From the NCBI GenBank assembly GCA_013398055.1, contig VZRS01000310.1, positions 164,972 to 228,971 of the forward strand: a stretch of DNA of 64,000 nt. Reading direction: 5' to 3'. Both the position numbers and the translations under genes were made by a program. Under the pieces are notes generated by a model. It had not been told where the DNA came from and made no database searches. It saw only the letters and a program-made list of their open reading frames with translations. This DNA is from Ifrita kowaldi (Eukaryota > Chordata > Aves > Passeriformes > Cinclosomatidae). Below are positions 1 through 13,079 of this stretch, one piece after another. Within the stretch, counting starts at the first letter, position 1, and every line of letters starts with the position of its first letter.

Positions 1-2196
1 GATGCACACTCCAACCTCCTTATGCCCAGACTCTATGAGCACAAGCAGAGATCCAGCCACAGTTTCAGCACAGCACCTCCTTCCACTGCAGGTTTCTTAA
101 ACACTTATCCTGAGTTCACAGCATTTCTCTCATATCACATGTGAGGATCAGAAAACATTTTCACTAACAGGAAGAAAAATAACAATGAAGTTCATATATT
201 TGGCACTTTCTTTTTAATTTAATGAGCTTTCAGTCTGCTGGAGTGGCCTGTACTGCTGTTGTCTGAAAGGAAAATAACCGTGGAGAAGACACTAAGTCAT
301 TCCTCTCATGCCTCTATCAAGTATTCTACTTTAAACAAAATACTTTTTAAAAAAAATGTAATTAATCATCCAGTCCCAGTTCTGAACAACTGCAACAGAA
401 CTTCTACTCCTCTAGTAAAATAGATTCTCACCCTAAGATAATGTGTCTTAAGTCTTTCTTTTGACATGAAATCTGCTTTTGCTGTCCCTCAATTCTATCC
501 TACTATTTCTAGTTACAGGAAAACCCTCAATTACTCCTTTGCCCCCCATGCTTGCACTCTATAGTTACTTGCAGATAAATGTCACTTCCACATCATCAGC
601 ATTTCCCAACATCATGTATGAGACCCTCAGCACCTGCAGTTTTCTTGCTATTATTTGGCAACTGTTCCTGACACTGCAGCAAGCACAGAAATTCCACCTT
701 GCTGCTCTAAATTAACAAAACTCATCAAGATACCTTGCTCCTACCTTATATCCGTTAGTACCATCCTTCCTTTCCATCCAGAATGCTACAAGCCTCATAT
801 TTCATCTTCTTGACTCACCTTATCTTAGCCTTTGCTTTAACCCTTGTTTCACCTCAGTTTTGCTTTGAAGTCAGACAATGGGGAGAGGTACTGTACCACT
901 TTTTAACTAGCTCTCTTCGAATACACAAAATAAAATATTTTGTAAGTAACAGGCTTATTATAGTGCCAACAAACAGAAAAAAGGATTTTTTTTAAAAAAT
1001 TTTTCCAGTACACAAAAAACTTGGGAAGTGTGCACTTAAATAAACCTCCTCTTTGGATGAACTACAATAACACTTCAAGGAAGATATCATCCCAGCTCCT
1101 CCTGCACATCCTTCCTCTGAATCCCAGCCAAGTGGGTTCCCTGTGCAGCTCCCTTGTAAAACAATCTCAGTGAAAGAATCTAAGATGTTGCTAAAAACTT
1201 ATGTCGAAACTGATGGTTCATTTTTACATATGAATAAATCTTTTAAGAGGTTTTATAAAAAAGAGAGCAATTTAAATACTGCAAATGAGTGTCAAAACAT
1301 GCTGTACCAGTAACCATAAGGACAGAAGGACAAGTAGATACATAAAAAATTATACTAAGGTATATCCATGTTCCAATTAATGTCTTGTAAATATCAGATT
1401 ATGTAATTATATCTCCATCACATTAATCAGGTTTGTGGAATTCTGCATTATGTAAATAAAGTACACGATATCTGAGGGTTTGGTGTATACCATATAAATT
1501 CTAAAGATGTAACTTTCTGTAATCCAGCTATTAAATACTTAAAATTTTTAAGAGTTAACCTGGGGCAATTACCTTTCTGTTTAATTGCTTCCTTTGATAC
1601 AGTATGAAATGATATAATGAGATTTAATGGGATCATTAACCACTTTATGTTTTAATAAGCTACTCCATAATAAGTGACTCAACTCTTAAATATTTCATCC
1701 TGCTCAATTTTTTTCCCCTAACTCCCCCAAAAGCTATTAGTAGAAGTTTGTAGGCTGACCTAAAACTGCTTCTAAAGTCAGGGTCCAATATTTTATCCCA
1801 TGTAACAAACAAAACATTCCTTGTTTTATTTGTGCAAGGCAATAATCTATAAAGACAAACCAAGCTCTCTGTCAGAGGCAATAAAACTAACTCACACCTC
1901 TGAGGGCTACAGAACCAGGTGCTCTGCTGAGTATTTCTGATCATCTGACAGAGCAAAATAACACTGTATAATGCAAAGACTTCGTAACGTTCAACATTTT
2001 AGCACACACTTGAAAGCAAGTAGTGAACACTTTAGGAAGATAAATGTAGTGTATTGCCCCAAAACAGCCCTTAAAAGCTTCAAGGACTTCTCTAATGAAC
2101 AACCTTACGAAAGGTTCAGAGAGTATGAAATATGCTGAGATATGGATGCTTTGCATATGTGTAGGATACTTCAGATTTAAAGGTGATTCCAGATTT

Positions 2197-2212
2197 AAAA
2201 AAAAAAAAAAAA
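2197..2212 (+). repeat. A-run (16)
   Basis: Homopolymer in EHBP1 intron 4. It is T on the transcribed RNA sense strand. No retroposed sequence is recognisable beside it. Confidence 0.95.
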
Positions 2213-2428
2213 GCCATGTTTCTTGTTAGCTTTAAAATGTCTCTAGAAACAGAAAACCCTGAATAATTTTATATACGTAAGCCTCAGCATTTCCTCGCAA
2301 CAGACACGTAAGTGGCTTCACCCTTCCACTAAAATGCTTTTATCAGAAGCCCAAGGAGCAGCATAGAGAGTCCTGTTTCTAACTAACTTACAGCTCTGTT
2401 ACGTGGTCACGTTAACAGATACTTGTAT

Positions 2429-2486
2429 GATTATGGTTATAACACAGTTTCTTGTAAGATTACAGTCATAACACAGTTTCTACTGC
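2429..2486. repeat. 29-bp tandem duplication, two units
   Basis: Two adjacent units start at 2429 and 2458. Both follow GATTA-[TC/CA]-GGT/GTC-ATAACACAGTTTCT, with a shared 14-base core TAACACAGTTTCTT/A. A few substitutions separate the units, so the duplication is not recent. It lies in EHBP1 intron 4 and no function is apparent. Confidence 0.8.
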
Positions 2487-4243
2487 AAACAACATATCAC
2501 ACTTTGGGCTGACATTTCCACATGTGGTCTCCATAACAGGTCATGTTTCTATAAATCTGGCTAATCCTTCACCTTATTTTGGATTTGAAGAGAGTAAATA
2601 CCAATTTAAAAAAGCCACAACATCACATACTTCCCTCACTGGCTAATCCATACACTCATTTCCCACATAAAACTGATGGGATTTACCTAGCAAACTATTA
2701 TTCAAGGACTATACAACTGATTATGCTTTCAGAAAAAAAAATGCCATTCCAAAGAAGAATAACTCCAGGAGTAATGGTTATAGCAGGCTTTGGAATGCTC
2801 ACTGTATGAAAGCACTCTCTGGTAACAGGGCACATGAAACCTCACCTCACCTGCAAGCCAGATACAAGATGGAAACACTTAAAGTCAAGAGTTATAAACA
2901 GACCTCATTCCCATCCCCCTTCCTAAAAGCAAATGATAATGAAAATTACCTAAAAAGATCAAGGAACAAGCTGCCTCACATCTCGCTGTAATGCAGAGGG
3001 TGTTGGCAAGAGATACTTTTCTGATAATGCATATTTGCTTCACCAGTACACCACAGATGCAGAACTACACTCCATCCAATACTCAGGATGGTTTCACCAT
3101 GAATTGAAAACTGTAAGCATTAGGGCAAATGGACTGACCATTTTGCTTGTTGCTCCTCCTCATTTTACTATGTAAAAAAAGAATTGTCATTTTTAGTAGC
3201 AAGACATGGGTCCCATTTTCCTGTCTCAGTCTGATGCTCCTTTCAGTATCTTCAACTAAGTTTTAGAGCCTTTCTTATCTACTCTTTTTTCCTATCTTTT
3301 TTTTCTCTGGAAAGATGACCTTAGTGTTCAAAAGTAACACTCAGGTGAGAAGCAAATAGCAGGGAACTGTGCAAGAGACAGAACATCAGCTTTTCTCTGC
3401 AATCCCATCCTTTACCTTCTTTCTGTGACACTATTCTGCCCATCCTCATGTCAACTACCCAAAAAGCCAACTCTTCTGGGCTTGGGAAGAGCAAAGGACA
3501 TGTCAGTCATATTTTTCTGTTCTCTGTTGATCACTCCATCATGAACCCTTTCTTGACAAGGACTAGATCCTTTCTGCAGACTATAAGGTGGTTTCAGAAG
3601 ACTGAAGAAAGGTAAACCTTCTCCAATAATTCAGATTATACTCAGACTTATTTTTGTATCTCTTGTAATAGGAACAAAGGACGTATCAGGAAACAAGGGA
3701 CTGCTGTGTTTCCTAATCAGCAGCCAGAGTGGGTAGGGAAGATCTTCAGACTGTTAGTCCCTTCCTCCTTTCCTTCCCCATGCCTCCTCCCTAAGCGTTC
3801 CTGGTTTTTGAAGCTTGTCTTTCAATTAGATCACTTCATACCAGCCTTAATCTTCAGTCTTTCTTCTTGGGGAATAACTACTTAAGGACTGTCATACTGA
3901 ATCACATCAAATGCTGACAGGGTGTGTGATCTCCCTCCACCAGTGACCTGCAGCAGATGCTCTGGGTACTCCAGCATCTGTCCTCAGCTTTTGTACTTGC
4001 CTGCTTGAAACTGCACAAGACTCAAAATTTGACCCAATTCTTGTTGCTTTCAATGCTGATTACAGAGGTCTGATTAGTCTAGAAAATCACATACAACTCT
4101 GATCAGCTTTAATTGGAGCTGCCAGAGAGCAGGGAGCTCTGAGCAGGCTGGCAGAAACATCCCTGTGCATCACCACACCGAGCTCATGCTCTCCTGTAAA
4201 GCCTCTGGGCTAGAAAGGCAACAAGCACTGAATGTCCTTCTTC

Positions 4244-4257
4244 AAAAAAAAAAAAAA
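4244..4257 (+). repeat. A-run (14)
   Basis: Homopolymer in intron 4, followed by TTTACAATTAG. No element is recognisable next to it. Confidence 0.95.
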
Positions 4258-5088
4258 TTTACAATTAGTCCCCCACTAATCCTTTAAGTTTTTAACCATT
4301 TAATTTTTTGAAATGTGCTCACTTCCCTGAGCTTATGATTTTTATATCTGACACACAACACCTTGCCTATGGAACTGATTTTCTCTCGTATGGAGTATTC
4401 TCCAATAGTATCTGGTCAAGCCCCTGGTCCCTCCTAAACTGAAACAAGCGTGTTCTGAACCTGAACTTGGTCTTTACTAATAAGAAATGGCTTTATGAAG
4501 AAGTTTTGGGCTAATGTGGGTTCTTATTTTTCCTCCCCTGAGATAATGCATTGGGTTTGCTGCAGTGTTCCTGCTACAGCACGGCCAGTTATTACCCTGT
4601 AAAATCAAAGCACAATTGACTTGGGCTTTCAAGAAGAATGATAGGGATTTTTTCTGAATAAGGTATGGGGACAGGAATACTTTCAACTATACAAGTAACC
4701 CTTGATCATCTATTTCATTCTTATTTTACTCATGAATATCTTTTGTGTGCTTAGAAAGCTATGCTTTTAAAAAGTCTTTTTCCAACCTTGGAATTAAGAG
4801 TTGGTAATGGTCCCTGTTGTTGCAATGGTACATTGGTGTGATAAACCATGTACATTACTGACAAAACAAGTGTTTTGTGTAATCCAATGAAGCAAAGTCC
4901 ATGTTTACTCCAGAAGAACAAACATTTTTGCTTGGGAAGTCACTTTGCTTTTAAGCTAGAAAATAACGACGTTGCAATTTAAATCCTCATAGTACAATTG
5001 ATGTTCATTTAGCTTTACTAAAAGCATTGGGCTTGCCTGGCAGTGAAAATTTCTGGTCTACAGTCTCTCTCAGCTGATAAAGGTCTGT

Positions 5089-5102
5089 GTTTGTATACAA
5101 AC
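5089..5102. promoter_or_regulatory. 14-bp perfect palindrome with forkhead-like halves
   Basis: GTTTGTATACAAAC is its own reverse complement, and each half contains TGTTTGT-like or GTTTGT sequence resembling forkhead-factor sites. A second GTATAC occurs about 20 bp downstream (AAAGTATACAAG). One site in an intron can arise by chance, so the regulatory reading is weak. Confidence 0.2.
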
Positions 5103-5197
5103 CCACAGAAAAGTATACAAGTTTTCATATGTGGTAGTTCAACTTTGCTAATGCAGGGACTCTAAAAAATTAACTTCTGGAGCACAACCATGGCAAC

Positions 5198-5211
5198 AAA
5201 AAAAAAAAAAA
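5198..5211 (+). repeat. A-run (14)
   Basis: Homopolymer in intron 4, preceded by TGGCAAC. Confidence 0.95.
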
Positions 5212-8200
5212 GTGGGAATTCAGCCCTGGCTTTTCTGGCATTTGTGAATCTTTCCATGAAAACACTACAAATTATGGATTTTAAATGCACAATAGGCTTA
5301 TTGTTTCACAGTGTTTCGTTCTCCCCAGTTTGGTTGAAAAACTCAAGACATAACTAAACATCAGTGTGGAGCTCAGCAACGGAAGAAGTTAAACTTTCAG
5401 AACAGATGGAACTTTTTATGTAATTAGCACTTCAGTGGCTGGATGGGCAGGAGCTGCAGCTAGTCAAGGGAAGCTGAATCAATACATCCATATGATTTTC
5501 CCCACATGACTCCGGGACATTATGAAATTTTACCAGCAACCCAGAATTAATTGAAACAAACAAACAAAAAAGCTTACATTTACTTGAAATTGAAGTTTTC
5601 TAAATGAAGGTTGTAAACTCTTCAGCACTTTGCTTGTGTAAGAATTACAAATACGTTGTCGCAAACAAGCTAACACCCAAAGTAGGGCTGTGCAGATAAT
5701 GCAGAATATCTCATCTGCTGACTGATCACAGGCACTTTGCTTAGCCAGCTCTCAAGTGTCCATGGCTGACTAGTGGAGAGGAGACTCTCAACATTCTCAT
5801 CAGCACTTGAAACCTTGACTTATCTCCTAATCCTACCGGCAACACATTTCAACAGCCACTTACGAATGCACTGCCACTACTGTGTGAATCATTTCCCACA
5901 ACCCATAGCTGTCTGTCTGGAGCCCACTCCTTCCCTTCCCTGCACTGCCATTCCCAACAGCACCACTGCACTCATTTGTTATCTGTGATTGCTGCACAGC
6001 TCTGTCGGAGCAGCCAGCTCCCAGCTGTGGGCTCTGCCAGGGTGGACACGGAGGCAGCAGCTCCCCGAGCTTCTCAGGTGGTGGGGAAAGGGAACAACTC
6101 CTGTTTGTTAAATGAGGCCAGGCTGAGTGCACGTACTGCAAAGTGCCAAACCTTCAGTAATCACACTCCTTCGCAGGGGATTGGCTCCAAAAAGGATTTT
6201 TACAGAACTGCAAGATGAGCAGCCTCTTTTTCTGAGCTTTACTGTTTTCAGGTTTTTTGTCTCCTTTCTTCTAGAGGAAGGAACAATATAAATACCCAAC
6301 TTCCAAGCCAGCTCCCAGAACGGCGGCTGCAGTGTGCCATCACATACTTCCCTTTCCACTGCTCCAGTGCTGCCCAGACAATGCATCAGCTGTGGGAGAA
6401 ACAGCCAGTTCTTTTCGACTGCCTTTGCCCAGAACCTACCAGCTACAGAAATGCGAGCTCTGGGGGTGCTGGGACGTGTCCTGTGCTGCAGCTGAAGCAC
6501 CACAGAGCAAATAAAGCCATCAGGGGACTGGCACAGCCTGAACTGGGCTAACACCATCTTCTGCCTGCAATCCCCTGCCCCTCACAGCTCACTCAGGCAG
6601 GCTGCTGGTCTCACACAGGTACAGCACTCCTGGGGCACCACACAGCTCGCTCAAAAAGCTGCTCTGTGCCACACTTGCATCCCCTTACAGAGAACAAAGG
6701 GCATTTGGCCACTTATAGGCACCCTTGTTAGAAGAGCCAGAGGATCAATTAGAGCAGTAAGAGCTGCCTGACAGTATGATGGCTCTCAATATCTTGATTA
6801 TAAATCCAGAGCTCATTCCCCCAGAGACCAGTGGGTACCAGTTACAGAAGGCACAGCTGCTGGGGTTATTCATGCTCCTACCTCTCCTCCCAGACCAATT
6901 CTTGTGACAGGCAGGCTCACTTTGGGGGGAGAGGAAGAAGTCCAGTGAACAGACCTGCCTGCAGAATTAGTGCTGGGTAGAATTAAGCTTTTGTAATACC
7001 TGACACTGGCTCCAGGGGCCCTTCTGTCCGTCACTAGATGGTCCTACCCTCAGTCTTAGTTACACAACTAACAAGGCTGCTGAGCTGTTCTACATAGCAG
7101 AACCCTGAATCAGTGAAGCGCAAACAGAAGGATGGGATGGCAAGAGAAGCCTGGAAGCCACTTTCACTCCAAAGCTACAGTATCACAGAGCTGCACCCAA
7201 AAGAAACTTTATTTCTCATTCTTCCTGTAACATTGTAATCACAAGTCAAGATTTGTGTACATTTCTGCTTCACTTTAAATGTTGAAAATATCAAGCAACA
7301 TTTACAGTGTTGCATAACCACATTCAGATTGTACAGACATGTAGCATTGCCACATAATGCGGACAAGTTTCTTAGTCCAAGCAGAGGTCCTCGAAGCAAA
7401 CAATTTTTGGTAGTGAACTTTTGAAGCTCAGTTGAAAATTATGTGTTTGTTAAGAAGAGAGACAAGTTCATGATAGTTAGCATCACTGCCAACCTGAGAA
7501 GTTTGTGTTCATCAGTAATCCCAAAGGCAGGAAGAAAAAAATAAAGGGAGGGAAAAAAAGGACAACCCCCTTTTTTTAGGTTTAATGAACCAAGTAATAA
7601 ATTCCCATTCTAAGGCTCATCAGAAGCCACATCCAAGCAGTTACTCAGGAGAGCCCCCAAGACAAAGAAATACAAATATTACTAACTAGAAAGAAGTACG
7701 TCACTGTTGCCCTAAGCTGCAAATGGAGCACTTAGAAAAATGAACAGCCAGAATGTAGATGAAGGCACCAGAGTAAAGAATGAGGAAAAACTATGGAATG
7801 AAAATCCCAGAAATCTTCAGCCTCCTACATTGTCACACATGCAAAGCTGCATTGTTTATCTTCATGCAGAAAGGGCCTTGCCCAATGATATTTAGGAAAT
7901 AAGTTCTAGCATAACTCTCACTTCCTCCTCCTGCTTCACAGCCACACAAATAAACTTCTTTTTTAGTAGAACAAATGCAGTTTAAAAAAAAAAATCCCTG
8001 TAAAATCTTATAATTCTCTATAGTACCCAAATCCTCCACATCCACCCTTCCAGCTGCAATCACATCAGCACTGTGATGTTTGTGTAGCATTCCAAATAAT
8101 GGGAAGTGAGGAGCCAACAGTGTGCACTGCAACTGAACAAGGAAGTCTAGAAATGACTGTCAGGACAACTTCTGCCTTCCAGTGTCTAAAGAAAACCTAC

Positions 8201-8500
8201 CAGGCTGTAACCTGTGCCAAGTCCTCACACATGTACTACGTGCACAGCTACACATGTGCTGAGCTCTGTGCCAATGCCCTGCCATAATCAGCTCAATGGG
8301 TATTGCAGTGTGTTAACTAAACTACAAAAGTCAGCTCTGGCAGGGAACAGACCATCCCTCTCCCCCAGATCTGAACTGAGGACATAAGGTTGTGCAGTTA
8401 ATGACTTCAAACCAGCAAGATTAGACCTTGTGACAATAATCTGGAATTTCCAGATAGATTTTTTCATGTATTGTTTAGGAACTAGTAAAGATTATGCTTT

Positions 8501-8510
8501 AAAAAAAAAA
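8501..8510 (-). promoter_or_regulatory. U-run just downstream of the EHBP1 exon 4 splice donor
   Basis: On the sense (minus) strand the intron opens with GTATG and then ten T. U-rich sequence directly downstream of a 5' splice site is the known binding position of TIA1/TIAL1, which recruits U1 snRNP. The tract could thus aid use of this donor. The tract is seen directly; its role is inferred from that general mechanism. Confidence 0.35.
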
Positions 8511-8515
8511 CATAC

Positions 8516-8611
8516 CTTGAAGAGAGTCACAGTAATTTCAACATTTTCAGGTACAGGCCATACCACCACCCCACGGTATGGGTTCTTGATTCCAGGCTGC
8601 CAGCTGTGTGC
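8516..8611 (-). CDS. EHBP1: EHBP1 third coding exon (residues 55-86)
   Basis: A 96-bp minus-strand exon (32 whole codons, phase 0 at both ends) lies between a strong acceptor (TTTTTTTTCTCCCTTTAG) and donor AAG followed by GTATG. It encodes AHSWQPGIKNPYRGVVVWPV and then PENVEITVTLFK, which is diagnostic of the EHBP1 N-terminal C2 domain (the N-terminal C2 family shared with EHBP1L1 and related proteins). The sequence supplies central beta-strands of the domain. The three coding exons total 258 bp, or 86 codons, with no stop, frameshift or missing residue that I can see. The next exon, expected to begin with Asp in phase 0, is not in the remaining 8.5 kb and so should lie left of the window. 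Ten consecutive T residues follow the donor GTATG almost directly on the sense strand. The two other frames across this exon give unrelated open reading, which I regard as shadows. Confidence 0.96.
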
Positions 8612-9432
8612 CTAAAGGGAGAAAAAAAATCCCAGTTGTTCAAAGCCATTATAAAAGGGCTGACTTGACTCCCACAGCACCCAGGGCACGTAGGTAAAAG
8701 TAACATATCACTGACTCCAAAAAGGTCACATTCTTCAACCCATGCCTCTACTGAACATTTCAAAGGACATAATTAAGAATGACAGTAAGGAAACTCAGAC
8801 CACTAGGAGACTTTTCCATTGAACTAAAGCTGTTCCTCACAAGGTCCTGAGCTCTGCTTTTTTATTACATAGCACAGGTCAGGATACTCAGAGCCTTGCA
8901 AAAATTAAGGTTGTAAGGTCAGAACTTCTGTAGCAAGCTGAGCTTTATTTTGTGTACAACACATAGCGCAGGTTTAATCACATTTACACCTAAACTGAGC
9001 AAGAAGTTTTACCTCAGGAAAGAAAAGTGGAAATAACGATTTATAATGCTACTAAAGCATTTAAGTTTATAAGAACTAATATGCTGTGGTACCTACACCT
9101 AGACAAGATAACAAAAAGCCCAACAGTTAAATAGGATGAGAACTTGTCTACCTTTGAGCATCAGTTTGGATTGGTGTATGGCCTGTATTCACACTTTAAC
9201 AGCTAGCCCTTAAAAAACACTGTGTGTGAGCATTTCTGCTCTGGTTTGCAGTAAGTATGCCTTTTTCCAAGCACAACCTAATCTATTTTGTGATGCTCTA
9301 AGACAAATGAGGGAAGGATGCTGCTGCAGAACTGACAGCTACAGAGCCAGGGTGTTACTAGAAACCTGCGGAAGTTTTATCAGGAGAGACTGTACAATCT
9401 ATTTACTGTTATCTGAAGCCAATTAACTTGGC

Positions 9433-9448
9433 TTTTTTTTTTTTTTTT
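9433..9448 (+). repeat. T-run (16)
   Basis: One of only two long T-runs on the plus strand within the EHBP1 region. It lies in intron 3, preceded by AACTTGGC. Confidence 0.95.
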
Positions 9449-11759
9449 AATTCTAGAGCATCACTCTTTGCAATTTTATACTCCTTCCAGCACTCAGAAC
9501 TTCAGATTCAGGCTGTCTGTTAGAATATATTTTTGATTTAGTAAGGTTAGCAGGACTTGTGACTCAGGTTCTCAAGGTACTCTAAGGCAACCTGGGAAAC
9601 TTCAAGGATGACTTTGCTATACCAGAAAAGACAAAGCTGGAGAAGCAGTCCCATCTCTATAGAGGCAGCAGCTCCCTGCTGCCATATGCAGTAGGGAATG
9701 CCAAACATTGCCAGCTCTCCTGTGGTTTTATCACAAATTTTTTAATCTTTGGTGCTCTGCTTGAAACTGCAGCTCCCAAAGACACCTAATTAGATCAGAT
9801 TTTTCAGTGTCTATGCTTTGTGCTTGCAGAGTAGCAACTCAGAGCACTGAAAAAAAAGGAATTTTAAAATAAGAGCAACTTGAAAGAATCCAATTTCTAC
9901 TATTTTTACTCCACGAATTTCAGTCTAATCTCATAATTCTAAAGAAGGCATGGATGTATTTTCTGAATAACTAAGCAAACAAAACCTATATATTTTACAA
10001 GAAAAAGGCATTTTGTGAGCAGCAAAACACTCCACAGTAGATGTCATGACTACCACAGCTACTGGAGCTGCAGTTTGTGTGTCTGTCCCACAGAACCCAC
10101 AACCCCCTGCATCACTCCCAGCTTGCCCACAGAGATCTTCAGCAGACACGAGGCAGTGATCCAGAGCCAGGCACAAGCTCAACTGCCACATCCTCTGGTA
10201 GCATCCCATAAGATAAATAACTTCTCCTCCATAGGGGCAGTCCATCCTCTTTCCAGGTACCAGTTTGCACAAAACTAATTGGAGCTCACGGTGTGTCTGA
10301 AACCTGCACCTTCCTGATGGGTTTGGCCAATACAGACAATTATGTCAAACTTTTGCTGTCCAAGGTCCAGGCACCGCTTGGTTGAGGATCACTTGTTCCA
10401 TCTATTAAACAAACCTAGAAAATGAGCATTCACTGGTGCAGTCAAGGCTTCATTTCAAGCCCTTTACCAGCATTTCCTCCCACCAGGAAAGTCAGTGAGA
10501 CACAATAAACACAGAGGGATATATATGTTTTTCTGTCACTGAAAGCAACAACCAGGAGACAAGCTCTAACTAATGAGCTTTTAAAGCAAAGCTGTTCTGT
10601 GATCATGAATGTTATTAAGTCCTCCTCTCGCTTCAAAAAATAAACACTGTATCACACAAACAGCATGACAGAAAAAGATAACATCAAAAGGACTGTCTGG
10701 GCTGTTGGGAAGGAAAAAGGGAAAGGGGAAAGCAAAGCAGGAGAAACACAGAGGACCGGCAAATGACACTAATTTAAAATTAAGATGCAGAGCGTTATGC
10801 TAATGCAACATTTCTCATGCCAGGCACCTCTACGCTGCAGTTTCTCCAAGTTACATCTGGCCTATATCAAAAAACCTTTTCAACTCCCAAATTATAAGCC
10901 TTGACTTGGAGCTGGATCAGGCCACCTCTGCAGGTGACAAGGACTTGCTGTCACCCAAGGCGAGGTGCTGCATCTGCACAGTACATTTCCACTCTAACCA
11001 CCCCCCCAGCTCCATTTTCCATCGGATGGTTGTGCCTTTAGATCCACTTTTTCCTCATTTGCCACTGGTCTTCAGCAGCCATCTCCCATTGTCTTGGAAG
11101 TCAAGGCAAGGGCAGCTAAGCAGAAGTGACTGCCAGAAGCAGGTGCCTCAGCCACAGCCCTGTCCTTGCCTGACTTGTCTCCAAATCTCAGGGATGGGAG
11201 TCATGGTCTGCAAAAGGAAGCAGAAGTGCTCTGTTGTGTTTCAAAGCAAAAGGCAACTCTTCCCTTTTTCTGCCAGTAGAAAATGAGCAAAGGCAACATT
11301 GCATGAAAGCTCTTTTAAATCAGGGAACAGGAACTACAGGAGGGGCTGCTGAAATACCCTATAAATAGAGTAGGGCTGTGAATGACATTGTCCAACCCAC
11401 AGCATTGCTCTGGCACAAAACTGGTGCCTGGGAGACGAGGAAAACTCTTAAAGAACGGCCGTGGAGATCAGCCTACAGACTTGCATGGGCACTTCAGGCT
11501 ATCCAGTTTTGAGATTTGTTTTTCTCTTTAAAACAACAATTCCAATCCAGGCAACCAGCTTTGCAATCCACCACCTGTGAAGTGAACATCACTGCTCTTT
11601 TGCTGTGCTTGAACTGGAAAGACAGACTTGATACTATATTATTTCAGGAACCTACCCTTTCAGACACTTCATCTCCTTTCTGCTTTCTTCACTACCACCT
11701 TGCCTCATCCTGCCTCTGTTGTGCAGGATAATTTCCTGTTACTTTTCTGTAAGATCCTA

Positions 11760-11890
11760 GATATTTGATAATATGACCATAATATTTTGAGCCTGCTGCA
11801 AATTAGGGAACAGTTTATATTTATGAATAAAAAATATGTTTTTATTGCCAAGCTGTCAATATTGGGTTTTAAAGCAAAACTCATCAGAAA
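11760..11890. promoter_or_regulatory. Candidate AT-rich regulatory block in intron 3
   Basis: Contains GCAAATTAGGG, TTTATATTTATGAATAAAAA and TTTTTATTGCC within repeat-free sequence, suggestive of homeobox/CDX/MEF2-type sites. Evidence is compositional only. Confidence 0.15.
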
Positions 11891-12154
11891 CAGACCTATA
11901 ACTATTCCTCACCTGCAGCCATAAAAGTGGCTTTATTGTGAGCCAGCAAACTGCTGATTTCTTTTCCTTATAAATTTTTTGCCAGCTGCCTGTGATCAGG
12001 CCAGCTCTGCTACTTGTCTGTGTGACAGGCTGTTCAGGGCACAAGAAGCAAGCAGGAGGCTCAACTGGCTCCAGTAGTGCTTAGGGCAGCTCAGCTTGTA
12101 AGGATAATCCCTCTTCTTCAGTGTTATCCAGGCAGAACTCTTAGACAGAAAAGG

Positions 12155-12169
12155 AAAAAAAAAAAAAAA
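12155..12169 (+). repeat. A-run (15)
   Basis: Homopolymer in intron 3, preceded by GAAAAGG and followed by CCAAACTCAAAAGG. Confidence 0.95.
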
Positions 12170-13062
12170 CCAAACTCAAAAGGAAGAGCTGATATTAAGC
12201 AGCCAGATCCTTCATCTGGTGCCACCACACCAGCAGTGAGGCTTTGGAACACCAAGGATTTGCTCCGTGTGATGTGTCCCACCGAAGCCATTCACCATCC
12301 AGGACAGCCAGGGTTGTATATGGCTGTTAATGGACCTACTGGAAAAAGAATGGACTGGGAAAAGCTGCCAGTTCCCTCACACCAGAGGAAACTAGCAGTT
12401 TGTGAATGGCTTCTCCTTTTTCTTCTGTACCACAGTTCAGTGTCACAAAGGGAGACAAATTAAAGACCATACTCCAGACTACAGCTTGCATCCCCCCCAT
12501 GATCATCTTGAAATCACTGTGCTTGGCCCACCAGTTAAAGAGGCTGGGCACCAGAACAACACTCTAGTCACACTCCTGCCCTGGGATGCAGTCCAAAAAA
12601 CCCAGCACGTGCCAAAGAAGGAAGTTCAAAGCCCTGCAAACTCCAGGCAGCCTTTGATCAACACATTGCTGTCAGTGGCCCTTTAGAGCAGACAAGGAAA
12701 CCAGCAGATTCCCACAGGTCTTCCCATGAATGTCTTCAATTCATCAGCGTGCACATGTGTTACCACTGTCATTATGCGTATGTGTATTACTGCTAAAAAA
12801 CTAGAGAAAGACTGCCAAGCCTGGGAAATGAGCAAAAACTCATCTCCACCACAGGTCCTGTAGCACTGGGCTGCCTCTTCAAGCTTAATTTCACACACAC
12901 ACATTCACAACGTGCTCCTTAAATACATGATTGAAGCTACTTCGTTCACCAAATCTTGCCTTATTCACTGTCCACAACAGATGATGCTCAGGTAAAGAGT
13001 CTCTTCCCCTTCTCTTGAATCAGTTTCCCACATCATCTATAGGGTTTCTTATGAGGAAAAAA

Positions 13063-13079
13063 ACCAACCAACCAACCAA
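13063..13079 (+). repeat. (ACCA)n microsatellite
   Basis: Four ACCA units follow an A-run (GAAAAAAACCAACC...), ending in AATCAAAAC. Intron 3. Confidence 0.9.

Larger units (their letters stand above)
1..8515 (-). other. EHBP1 intron 4 (partial, continues left of the window)
   Basis: It begins at donor GTATG (8515) on the minus strand and runs off the left edge. I looked for the next EHBP1 exon (starting with Asp and rich in Asp/Glu, from the C2 domain) and did not find it. The visible content is unique sequence, A-runs at 2197, 4244, 5198 and 7984, a 29-bp tandem duplication at 2429-2486 and a 14-bp palindrome at 5089-5102. Short open frames here show no domain I recognise. Confidence 0.85.

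Noticed and set aside
4775..4800. 'tttttccaaccttggaa', loosely like a CR1 3' end
   Set aside because: Only a few words match. The rest of the CR1 3' block and the terminal 8-base repeats are absent.
1..8515. Search for the next EHBP1 exon (Asp/Glu-rich C2 segment)
   Set aside because: No stretch matched on the minus strand, so the exon is taken to lie outside the window.
8527..8763. 78-codon minus-strand frame overlapping the EHBP1 exon
   Set aside because: It is in the wrong frame relative to EHBP1 and reads through the splice acceptor. A shadow of the true exon.
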